From: Chryseobacterium sp. FH2
Lineage (GTDB): Bacteria; Bacteroidota; Bacteroidia; Flavobacteriales; Weeksellaceae
Direction: 5' to 3'
NCBI RefSeq assembly: GCF_001045455.1
Contig: NZ_LFNE01000005.1
Span: forward strand, 1-64,000
Length of the DNA: 64,000 nucleotides
In this document: in pieces, positions 28,664 to 36,197 of the stretch
Position numbering within the stretch: position 1 is the first letter of the stretch
Layout: the number at the start of each line of letters is the position of its first letter
Notes under the pieces: generated by a model
What the model was told of the DNA's origin: nothing
Seen by the model: only the letters and a program-made list of their open reading frames with translations
Databases searched by the model: none
Translations under genes and position numbers: made by a program

Positions 28664-28692
28664 TTGTCCTGACATTATCTTCTGTAAGTTTG
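28664..28692 (+). promoter_or_regulatory. consensus Bacteroidota promoter
   Basis: TTG (28664-28666), 18 bases, TAAGTTTG (28685-28692): a full match to TTG-N-TAnnTTTG. No gene starts nearby; the transcript would begin near 28699 and meet a strong hairpin at 28824-28849. Confidence 0.7.
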
Positions 28693-28698
28693 CCTCGG

Positions 28699-28850
28699 GT
28701 AAAGACACAACAACACTATCTTTTGATTGATGTGCAGAAGATAAAATAACCAGAAAACTATTAATGAATGGGAATGCATTTCTAGATTGTATGTATATAC
28801 TTTTACATCAGAAGTGGTTCATGAAAAAGGAGGAATATTCCTCCTTTTTT
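28699..28850 (+). ncRNA. candidate ~150-nt small RNA
   Basis: Bounded by a consensus promoter (28664-28692) and a perfect terminator hairpin (28824-28849). The start is inferred from promoter spacing. The only frame inside (43 codons from 28763) runs through the terminator and looks spurious. It could instead be the leader of the following operon. Confidence 0.4.
28824..28850 (+). terminator. perfect terminator hairpin
   Basis: AAAAAGGAGGAAT pairs with ATTCCTCCTTTTT, followed by T. It lies upstream of the VKOR-fusion gene and ends either the candidate small RNA or read-through from the regulator. Confidence 0.8.
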
Positions 28851-28917
28851 AAATTTGTAGAAATTATTTTAAATAAATGGGTTAAATCAATATAAATCAC
28901 TTACGAAAGAAAAACAC

Positions 28918-28948
28918 TTGCCTATTCTTAAACATCTGCGTATTTTTA
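28918..28948 (+). promoter_or_regulatory. promoter of the export operon
   Basis: TTG (28918-28920), 20 bases, TATTTTTA (28941-28948), one mismatch from TAnnTTTG, 15 bases before the ATG at 28964. Confidence 0.55.
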
Positions 28949-28963
28949 GTTCAAAATATTAAT

Positions 28964-30490
28964 ATGATATTCGATAAGCTAATAAATCATCTTAAACTTG
29001 ATAAACAGGAATTTTTGTTCCAGTTTAATTCACATCCAAATTATCCTTCTGCCTTAGCTTTTAGCGATACGCTTAATTTTATGGGAGTACGAAATGATGC
29101 TTATGAGCTGGACAAAGAATATTGGGATGAATTACCTGAAGAATTTATCGCAATCGTTAATAATTCTTTCTCATTAGTAAAAAAAACAGGAAATAACTAC
29201 TCAGTTTATTCAGATAAAGTTAAAAATGTAAATAAAAAAGAACTTTACAACAATTCAACAGATTTTGTTTTGTTATTTGAAAAAATCGAAAATACAGAAA
29301 ACAAATCAATTAATAATGTAAAACCTTTAATATATGCTGCTTTAGGAATTATTATTCTATACACTCTTCTGAATCATACTTGGTATGAAAGCATGTTCAA
29401 TATTTTATCTTTAGCTGGTCTTTACATTTCTTTAGAAATTTTCAGCCAGAAATTTGGAAATACATCTGCTGTTATCGGAAGTATTTGTGGAGGCGATCCC
29501 GCGAATCAGGCTGTGAATTCTTGTAATAAAATTATTAATCAGGATAAAACAAGTATATTAGGATTAAAATTTGCAGATTTTTCATTGATTTATTTTATCG
29601 GAGTCACCGTACTTGGCCTTTTCTTTCCTGCAACAGCTTATATCATTAAAGCATTTACATTTGTTTCTATTTTAGCAATCGGCTATTCATTATATATACA
29701 GGTATTTGTTGAGAAGACGTTCTGTAAAGTCTGCCTTATAATTATTACAATTCTGGTTGCTCAATTATTGATTAGCTCAATACTTTTTGAGAATCTATTT
29801 TTAGAAATAAAAACTTTATTATTAGTTTTAGCCTTATGGATAATTATATTTTCTTCAGTTTTATATATAAATAATACACTTCAGGAAAAAGAAAAACTCC
29901 AAAAATCAAATGCGAAAAATTTAAGATTTAAAAGGAACTATGAGCTCTTCAAAAGAGAGCTTGTAGAAAACGAAAAAATCAGTTTTGAAGACAAACAAAC
30001 ATTCTCATTAGGAAATAAAGATGCTAAACTTCATATTTCAATTGTTTCTAATCCTTATTGCGGCTTTTGCAAAGATGCTCACAAAATAATGGAAGGATTA
30101 TTAAAAAAATATCCCAATGATATTTCTGCCCAGATAAGATTCAACTACTTTCCGGAAAAAAGTAATGAAAAATACACCAATCTAATTTCCGATTTTGTTA
30201 ATATCTATAAAAACAGGTCCCAAAATGACTTTCTTACTGCTATTGAAGATTGGTTTGAACATAAAAACGAAGAAAAAATCAATGAAAAATCAGATAGAGG
30301 AACATCTGCCGAAGATTTGAACCCGATTACCAGAATGTCACAAGACAACAGCAATTTGGGATTAAATTTCACTCCGGTATTCATCATTAATGGATATCAG
30401 TTTCCTGAAAAATATGATCGTGATGATATTTGGTTTTTTGTTGATGAGCTATTAGATGATGAAGATTTTCAATTAAATCCATCTTATTAA
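28964..30490 (+). CDS. C39-like / VKOR / thioredoxin-fold fusion protein
   Basis: A 508-residue membrane protein. Residues ~1-90 resemble a C39 peptidase domain (NSHPNYPSALAFSDTL) without the catalytic Cys and His. A vitamin K epoxide reductase domain follows, with about five membrane helices, C187 (CNKIINQ) and TFCKVC near 253-256. The C-terminal DsbA/thioredoxin domain has NPYCGFC near 362-368. VKOR-Dsb fusions pass electrons from periplasmic thiols to quinone and so form disulfides. The dead C39-like domain may hold Gly-Gly leaders (inference). Odd here: the cluster's own precursors lack cysteine. Confidence 0.9.
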   Translation: MIFDKLINHLKLDKQEFLFQFNSHPNYPSALAFSDTLNFMGVRNDAYELDKEYWDELPEEFIAIVNNSFSLVKKTGNNYSVYSDKVKNVNKKELYNNSTDFVLLFEKIENTENKSINNVKPLIYAALGIIILYTLLNHTWYESMFNILSLAGLYISLEIFSQKFGNTSAVIGSICGGDPANQAVNSCNKIINQDKTSILGLKFADFSLIYFIGVTVLGLFFPATAYIIKAFTFVSILAIGYSLYIQVFVEKTFCKVCLIIITILVAQLLISSILFENLFLEIKTLLLVLALWIIIFSSVLYINNTLQEKEKLQKSNAKNLRFKRNYELFKRELVENEKISFEDKQTFSLGNKDAKLHISIVSNPYCGFCKDAHKIMEGLLKKYPNDISAQIRFNYFPEKSNEKYTNLISDFVNIYKNRSQNDFLTAIEDWFEHKNEEKINEKSDRGTSAEDLNPITRMSQDNSNLGLNFTPVFIINGYQFPEKYDRDDIWFFVDELLDDEDFQLNPSY

Positions 30491-30522
30491 AATTACTAAA
30501 TCTTTTACATATATATAAATTG

Positions 30523-30546
30523 GAGACTATATATATTTATGGTCTC
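30523..30546 (+). other. intergenic hairpin before the exporter gene
   Basis: GAGACTATA (30523-30531) can pair with TATGGTCTC (30538-30546) with one G-U pair. It sits 17 bases before the exporter ATG and may tune read-through or initiation. Confidence 0.4.
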
Positions 30547-30563
30547 TAATTTTGATTAAATTA

Positions 30564-32759
30564 ATGAAAAAAAAATTTCCTAACTATATTCAGCCCGATT
30601 CCAAAGACTGTGGCCCCACTTGTCTCAGGATTGTAAGTAAATACTACAAAAGGAGCATTTCTCTGCAGCAAATCCGCAATCTTTCTGAAACAACCAGGGA
30701 AGGAAGCAGTTTATTGGGTTTAAGTGATGCCGCTGAAGATTTGGGGTTCCGTTCTTTGGGAGTTCAGATCGATTTTAATACCCTTAGAGACGAAGTTCCC
30801 TTTCCCTGTATACTGCATTGGAACAAAAATCATTTTGTTGTTGTTTATGATATCGATAAAAATGATAAGGTCTACATTTCAGATCCCAGCTACGGATTAA
30901 TCACTTATACAAAAGAAGAATTTATACAATTTTGGATTGGAGAAAATGCCAATGAAAATACAGAAGAAGGTATTGCCTTGATTTTGGAAACAACTCCTTC
31001 ATTTTTCCAAACCGAATTTGATGATAGTGAAAGTAAAGCCAGTTTTTCTTTTCTTTCAAAATATTTATTTAAATATAAATCACTTGTCATTCAGTTGGCT
31101 ATTGGTTTATTAGCAGGCAGTTTACTTTCCCTGATTTTCCCATTCCTTACCCAAAGTATTGTAGATGTGGGAATTCAAAATCAGGATTTAAATTTCATCT
31201 ATCTTATCCTGGGCGCCCAAATTATGTTGTTTTTGGGTAGAATGGGAATTGAAGTCATTCGAAGCTGGATTTTATTGCATCTCTCAGCAAGAATCAATAT
31301 CTCTATTATTTCAGATTTCTTTATCAAATTAATGAGACTTCCTATCAGTTTTTTTGATACGAGAATGACCGGAGATATCATGCAGAGAATTAATGATCAT
31401 CACAGAATCGAGCAACTTTTAACGAGCTCTTCTTTAAACACCTTATTTTCTTTGGTAAACCTTATCATTTTCAGTATCGTTTTACTGTTTTATGATTACC
31501 AGTTATTCCTGGTTTACTTTGTAGGAGCAGCTTTATATATTGGATGGATTAGCTTCTTCCTTAAAAAAAGAAAAGAACTTGATTATAAAAGATTCTCTCA
31601 GGTTTCTCAGGAGCAAAGTAAAGTTATTGAGTTAATCAACGGGATGCAGGAAATCAAAATGCATAATGCAGAAAAGCAAAAACGTTGGGACTGGGAATTT
31701 CTCCAGGTAAAACTATTCAAAATCCGGATAAAATCTCTTTCATTAGAACAATGGCAGTCCGTAGGAGGAAATTTTATCAACCAAATGAAGGATATTCTGG
31801 TAAGTTTCCTTGCCGCAAAACTGGTTTTAAGCGGAAGCCTTACTTTGGGGATGATGCTTTCTGTACAATATATTATCGGGCAGCTGAACAGCCCTTTATT
31901 ACAGCTTATTGATTTCATCAAACAATTTCAGGACGCTAAAATTTCACTGGAAAGATTAGGCGAAATCCATGATAAAGATGATGAAGAAAATAAAGAAGAA
32001 CAATACGTTTCTGAAGTTCCAGAAAAAGACATAGAAATCAGCGATATGTCTTTCAGATATATTGGTTCCGATGCTTTTGTTTTTGAACATTTGAATTTAA
32101 ATATTCCTTATCAGAAAACAACTGCAATTGTAGGCTCCAGCGGAAGCGGAAAAACTACCCTTTTAAAATTATTAATGAAGTTCTACGAGCCGAATGAAGG
32201 AGAAATCAAAATCGGAAATACAAAATTAAGTTCAGTTTCGCCAAAATTCTGGAGAGATCATTGCGGCGTAGTAATGCAGGAAGGATATGTCTTCAATGAT
32301 ACAATTGCCAACAATATCGCAATTGGAGAAGATCATGTAGACAAACAGAAACTAAGAAAAGCTGTAGGAATTGCCAATATTAAAGATTTTGTTGAAAGTT
32401 TGCCTTTAAGCTACAATACCAAAATCGGAAACGAAGGTTTAGGAGTAAGCGGAGGGCAAAAGCAAAGACTTTTCATAGCAAGAGCCGTATATAAGTCTCC
32501 GGAATACATTTTCTTTGATGAAGCAACTTCTGCTCTAGACGCCAATAATGAGAAAATTATTATGGAAAATCTGGAACAATTCTTCAAAGGTAAAACGGCT
32601 GTAGTGATTGCCCACAGGCTGTCTACAGTAAAACATGCCGATAAGATTATTGTTTTAGACAGAGGAAAAGTAGTTGAAGAAGGAAATCATACAGAATTGG
32701 TTGCTTTAAAAGGTGAATATTACAGACTGGTAAAAAATCAATTAGAACTTGGAAACTAA
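30564..32759 (+). CDS. C39 peptidase-containing ABC exporter
   Basis: A 731-residue bacteriocin-type exporter. The N-terminal C39 domain has C16 (DCGPTC), H90 (HWNKNHFVVVY) and D107 (SDPSYG), all catalytic residues present, and cuts after Gly-Gly leaders during export. A six-helix membrane domain follows, then the ATPase with GSSGSGKTT, LGVSGGQKQR and FFDEATSALD. The frame opens at a TTG (30552), but ATG 30564 gives the usual start MKKKFPNYIQPDS. It probably exports the peptides of 26230-26657 and possibly the one at 12073-12276. Confidence 0.95.
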   Translation: MKKKFPNYIQPDSKDCGPTCLRIVSKYYKRSISLQQIRNLSETTREGSSLLGLSDAAEDLGFRSLGVQIDFNTLRDEVPFPCILHWNKNHFVVVYDIDKNDKVYISDPSYGLITYTKEEFIQFWIGENANENTEEGIALILETTPSFFQTEFDDSESKASFSFLSKYLFKYKSLVIQLAIGLLAGSLLSLIFPFLTQSIVDVGIQNQDLNFIYLILGAQIMLFLGRMGIEVIRSWILLHLSARINISIISDFFIKLMRLPISFFDTRMTGDIMQRINDHHRIEQLLTSSSLNTLFSLVNLIIFSIVLLFYDYQLFLVYFVGAALYIGWISFFLKKRKELDYKRFSQVSQEQSKVIELINGMQEIKMHNAEKQKRWDWEFLQVKLFKIRIKSLSLEQWQSVGGNFINQMKDILVSFLAAKLVLSGSLTLGMMLSVQYIIGQLNSPLLQLIDFIKQFQDAKISLERLGEIHDKDDEENKEEQYVSEVPEKDIEISDMSFRYIGSDAFVFEHLNLNIPYQKTTAIVGSSGSGKTTLLKLLMKFYEPNEGEIKIGNTKLSSVSPKFWRDHCGVVMQEGYVFNDTIANNIAIGEDHVDKQKLRKAVGIANIKDFVESLPLSYNTKIGNEGLGVSGGQKQRLFIARAVYKSPEYIFFDEATSALDANNEKIIMENLEQFFKGKTAVVIAHRLSTVKHADKIIVLDRGKVVEEGNHTELVALKGEYYRLVKNQLELGN

Positions 32760-34053
32760 AAAAGACATATTAGATAATATAGAATTACGCTCAGAAAGCG
32801 TTCAGGATATTCTTACCCAGCCTCCTCATTGGATGATCCGATGGGGAAACAGCATTATTTTTATAATTCTTATCCTGATCCTGGTAATGAGCTACATTAT
32901 AAAGTATCCGGAATTTATTCCTGCTCCTATTATTGTAACGTCGCAAAACCCTCCGGAAAAACTGGAAGCCAGAACCAATTCTAAAATTGAAAAAATATTC
33001 ATCAAAGATCATCAGGAGGTAAAAAAAGACGATGTTCTGATGGTAATGCAGTCTACGGCAAACTATAAAGATGTCCTTGAGCTTAAAAAACTGGTAGATT
33101 CCATCACACCTAATAATCTGTATTCTTTTCCTGTTATTCAGGCTTCACGCTTCAAATTAGGTGAATTACAGGGTGATTATAATAATTTTGCAAAAGCTTT
33201 TCAGGATGAACAGCTTTTCACAAGATTACAGCCTTATGCTCCCGAAAATTTGGCGGCTAACCAAAGTATATCAGAATACAGAGGCAGAATACTTACTTTA
33301 AAACAACAAAAAAGTTTAGAACAAGCTAAATATGATCTGACAAAGAAAAACTATCAGCGCTCACAGGAACTTTTTAATCAGGGAGTAATTGCTGCTGTAG
33401 AATTGGAAAATGAAAAAATAAAATATCTTCAGGCCCAGCAAAACCTTGAAAATATTAATATTTCATTATCTCAAATGGAAGAAGGCATTTCCAATTTTAA
33501 TAAAACAAAAAGCGGAGCTGCCATCAATACAGAAAAAGATAAAATCACGTATTCTTCCCAGACTCTTCAATTGTTTGAGCAACTGAGAAAGTCTTTAAAA
33601 CAATGGGAACAAAATTACCTTGTCATTTCATCAACTGATGGTATGGCGAGCTTCCAACAATTTTTTGGTGAAAACCAATTTGTAAAAACCGGTGATGCCA
33701 TCCTGTCAATTCTTCCCAAAAATAAAGAAAAATTGGTTGGAAGAATGTCTGTTCCTTCTATGAATTCAGGTAAAATTACTCCTGGCGAAAAAGTGCTAAT
33801 CAAACTTGATAATTATCAGTACCAGGAATTTGGTATCATTGAAGGTAAAGTCCAAAATATCTCGCTTTCTCCCGATAAGGATGGAAATTATTATGTGGAT
33901 ATAGTGCTTCCCAAAGGTTTAAAAACATCATATAACAAAACGCTTCCTTTTGACAAGGAGCTTCGGGGTAATGCGGAAATTGTAACTAAAGATTTAAGGT
34001 TAATTGAAAGATTTTTCTACCAGATTAGAAAATTGCTGGGATATCAAAGTTAA
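32749..34053 (+). CDS. HlyD-family membrane-fusion protein
   Basis: A 434-residue periplasmic adaptor linking the ABC exporter to an outer-membrane channel. It has one N-terminal membrane helix (IIFIILILILVMSYII), a biotinyl-lipoyl half (IEKIFIKDHQEVKKDDVLM), a long coiled coil (~130-250) and the beta-barrel closing domain. The start is TTG, 11 bases inside the exporter gene; the N-terminal IELRSESVQDILTQPPHWMIRWG is typical, so the short ATG alternative is rejected. No TolC gene lies in the window. Confidence 0.93.
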   Translation: METKKDILDNIELRSESVQDILTQPPHWMIRWGNSIIFIILILILVMSYIIKYPEFIPAPIIVTSQNPPEKLEARTNSKIEKIFIKDHQEVKKDDVLMVMQSTANYKDVLELKKLVDSITPNNLYSFPVIQASRFKLGELQGDYNNFAKAFQDEQLFTRLQPYAPENLAANQSISEYRGRILTLKQQKSLEQAKYDLTKKNYQRSQELFNQGVIAAVELENEKIKYLQAQQNLENINISLSQMEEGISNFNKTKSGAAINTEKDKITYSSQTLQLFEQLRKSLKQWEQNYLVISSTDGMASFQQFFGENQFVKTGDAILSILPKNKEKLVGRMSVPSMNSGKITPGEKVLIKLDNYQYQEFGIIEGKVQNISLSPDKDGNYYVDIVLPKGLKTSYNKTLPFDKELRGNAEIVTKDLRLIERFFYQIRKLLGYQS

Positions 34054-34075
34054 ATATAACTGAAAATAAAAATCA

Positions 34076-34104
34076 GAACGCCTGCAAAAAATTTGCAGGC
34101 GTTC
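34076..34104 (+). terminator. terminator of the RiPP export operon
   Basis: GAACGCCTGCAAA-aaa-TTTGCAGGCGTTC, a perfect 13-bp stem, 22 bases after the HlyD stop. Confidence 0.85.
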
Positions 34105-34463
34105 ATTGTAAATAATATCTAATAGATAACGATAGAAATTTATCTCGATTATTTGACTTTTAATATAATCAGTAAAAAGTTTTGTGCTTTATAACGGAAA
34201 TATTTTATAAGAATCCAGACCGTTTTTTTATCTTCTAAATAAGACCTTCAACGCTAGATGTTCCCTTCGAAAATTTATTACGCGATTTCTACCTATTTTG
34301 ATTTATTGTATACTAATGTTAAACGGTTATTAGTATATAATAAATTAACTAAACGAGATATCATATGGTGGATAATAATTAAAAATTTAAGAAAACATTC
34401 CTTAGAAATAATAAAAACAAATATTAGAAAAATGTTTTAAATCATTACCTCTATTATAAAACA
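34105..34463. other. gene-poor region with a long inverted repeat
   Basis: A 60-codon frame (34258-34440) is present but has no family match that I recognise, no clear ribosome site and AT-driven composition, so I do not call it a gene. Inside it, 34302-34317 and 34329-34344 form a 16-base inverted repeat with one mismatch and an 11-base centre. Confidence 0.45.
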
Positions 34464-34491
34464 AAAAACCGAAACAGATGTTTCGGTTTTT
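34464..34491 (-). terminator. terminator after tRNA-Met
   Basis: AAAAACCGAAA and TTTCGGTTTTT form an 11-bp stem, T-rich on both strands, about 10 bases after the tRNA 3' end. Confidence 0.8.
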
Positions 34492-34501
34492 CTCGCTATT
34501 G

Positions 34502-34575
34502 TAGCGAAGACGGGAATTGAACCCGTGACCTCAGGGTTATGAATCCTGCGCTCTAACCAACTGAGCTACCTCGCC
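34502..34575 (-). tRNA. tRNA-Met (CAT)
   Basis: On the minus strand it begins GGCGAGGTAGCTCAG. The anticodon loop is TTCATAA (anticodon CAT), the T-arm is GGTTCAATTCC, and the 7-bp acceptor includes two G-U pairs. The 3' CCA is not encoded (TACAA follows). The body matches Bacteroidota elongator tRNA-Met; a CAT anticodon could also mark tRNA-Ile2, but that is less likely here. Confidence 0.93.
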
Positions 34576-34619
34576 GTTTTGGTGGTGCAAATATAGAAAA
34601 TATTTACACAACACCAAAA

Positions 34620-35906
34620 TTATTTTAGCTTAAAATATTCTAAAACATCGCCTACATGGTCTGGTTTACTGATTATCTTATTGTTAGCATCTAAAATAAA
34701 ATACGTTGGAGTTGCATGAACATTGTAGGTATCTGTATAACTGCTGTTCCATCCTCTCAATTCAGAATCATTTATCCATGGAAATGCAGAAATTTTCTTG
34801 GTATAAGAATCTTTGTCAGTATCTAATGACAGGCCTATCACCTGAATATTCTTAGCTTTTAAATCATTGTATTTTTCCAATAATTTAGGCAATTCACTTT
34901 CACAATGTGAACAAGTAGATGACCAGAAAACAATTACTTTTTTGTCTGCTTTTACATCATAAATAGACTTTGCAGTGGTATTTACCGCTGACTGGAATTT
35001 ATTATTTGGGAACATTGCTCCTATTTCTACATTTGAATTAGACTTAAGAGTGGATGCCAATCTATCAGTAATAGTACACTTAAGATTTTTGGCAAGATTA
35101 AGATATCTATCTTTTAAATCTTTCATCTCGTATACATCAAAAATATCAATCAATTCAGATAAAACGGTCTGTCCGCGAGGAGTTTCGACTTTTAATCTAT
35201 CCAACAATTTATCCACAGAACCCGGAACATCAGAATTACCTCCGGCATTTAAATAAGCAACCAAAACAGGTCTTAACAATGATGAAGTTTCAAGCATATC
35301 ATTTGACTTATCTATAAAATTAATGATATCCTCTTGGCTCACTTTCTTATTAGGATCATTAGAAAGATACTTAGCATAATTCGTATTATAATACGAAATA
35401 AATGGATGCAAAGCAGGATCCATATCGCTGCTTGTACCGGATAACCTGTTTATCTCGGCTTTCAATGCTTTTCCAAACTCTGTATTATCCTTATAATATT
35501 CCTTTATTTGAGACAATGCAGGTAGAATAAGCTCTTTTTTCTGAGAACTTTCCTGCACTTTAAACATTAAATTATTCGCCTCATCCAGGTAAGTAATATC
35601 TTTTATTTTATTATTCTGAACATCCAATTTGATATCCACATTTTTATTTTCAGAAATGAAACTGATAGTGTTATTTGAATCCGGAAAATAAACCTTCATC
35701 ATCCCCGAATAGTTCTTAGGATATTTGAAAGTCAATATATGATTTTTAATAGATTCTTTGGAAACGATGATATCTTTAGAGCCATTTAATGTATATAAAA
35801 TTGCATCCTGATCTTTGAAATCTGCTGGTGCCTGAATGGCGATTGTAAATTGCGCCTGTAAAGAAAATGCAGCTAATAATGCTAAAACTATAGAAATCTT
35901 TTTCAT
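34620..35906 (-). CDS. TlpA-like thiol-disulfide oxidoreductase, secreted
   Basis: A 428-residue protein: signal peptide (to about FSLQAQ), an N-terminal beta-rich domain as in Bacteroidota TlpA/DUF4369-type proteins, a helical middle, and a C-terminal thioredoxin domain with FWSSTCSHCESELPKL and the cis-proline ATPTYFI. It should reduce or exchange disulfides in the periplasm. It lies just downstream of the tRNA on the same strand (lower coordinates), with its own upstream gap of ~60 bases. Confidence 0.9.
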   Translation of the reverse strand: MKKISIVLALLAAFSLQAQFTIAIQAPADFKDQDAILYTLNGSKDIIVSKESIKNHILTFKYPKNYSGMMKVYFPDSNNTISFISENKNVDIKLDVQNNKIKDITYLDEANNLMFKVQESSQKKELILPALSQIKEYYKDNTEFGKALKAEINRLSGTSSDMDPALHPFISYYNTNYAKYLSNDPNKKVSQEDIINFIDKSNDMLETSSLLRPVLVAYLNAGGNSDVPGSVDKLLDRLKVETPRGQTVLSELIDIFDVYEMKDLKDRYLNLAKNLKCTITDRLASTLKSNSNVEIGAMFPNNKFQSAVNTTAKSIYDVKADKKVIVFWSSTCSHCESELPKLLEKYNDLKAKNIQVIGLSLDTDKDSYTKKISAFPWINDSELRGWNSSYTDTYNVHATPTYFILDANNKIISKPDHVGDVLEYFKLK

Positions 35907-35921
35907 AATGTAAAAATAAAA

Positions 35922-35947
35922 AAACTCTCTGAGTAATCAGAGAGTTT
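35922..35947 (-). terminator. terminator after the 74-residue membrane protein
   Basis: AAACTCTCTGA-gtaa-TCAGAGAGTTT, a perfect 11-bp stem between the small membrane protein gene and the TlpA-like gene. Confidence 0.8.
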
Positions 35948-35967
35948 AATATTATTTTAATAAAAAT

Positions 35968-36192
35968 TTATACTTTTTGAGTATTGTATTTTTTTGCAAA
36001 AAATACAGTCAACATTACTGCTACCAGCACTAACCCGATAATATACATATCGATGGGTGACGCAGGTGCTCCCGGCCCTACAGTTCCACCACCATCATCA
36101 TCTCCCGGAGGCGGCATTATTGGAGTGTCTGCGTAAGCAAAAGTAACGATGAATAAAAAAAGAGCCAATATTAGTTTATTTATAGTTTTCAT
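35968..36192 (-). CDS. small secreted/membrane protein with Pro-Gly-Asp linker
   Basis: A 74-residue protein: signal peptide to about FAYADT, a low-complexity linker (PPPGDDDGGGTVGPGAPASP), PID, one hydrophobic helix and a basic end (FFAKKYNTQKV). Similar flavobacterial proteins are often misnamed signal peptidase; there is no protease motif. It follows the T9SS cargo gene by five bases and is likely co-transcribed. Confidence 0.75.
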   Translation of the reverse strand: MKTINKLILALFLFIVTFAYADTPIMPPPGDDDGGGTVGPGAPASPIDMYIIGLVLVAVMLTVFFAKKYNTQKV

Positions 36193-36197
36193 ATATT

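Noticed and set aside
28763..28894. 43-codon frame between the regulator and the VKOR-fusion gene
   Set aside because: It runs through a perfect terminator hairpin and has no recognisable features.
20830..34053. A LanC cyclase hidden in the RiPP cluster
   Set aside because: None of the long frames shows the LanC zinc ligands or fold; every gene in the region has another clear assignment.
34258..34440. 60-codon frame near the tRNA
   Set aside because: No ribosome site, AT-driven composition, inverted repeat inside and no known family; kept only as part of the intergenic entry.
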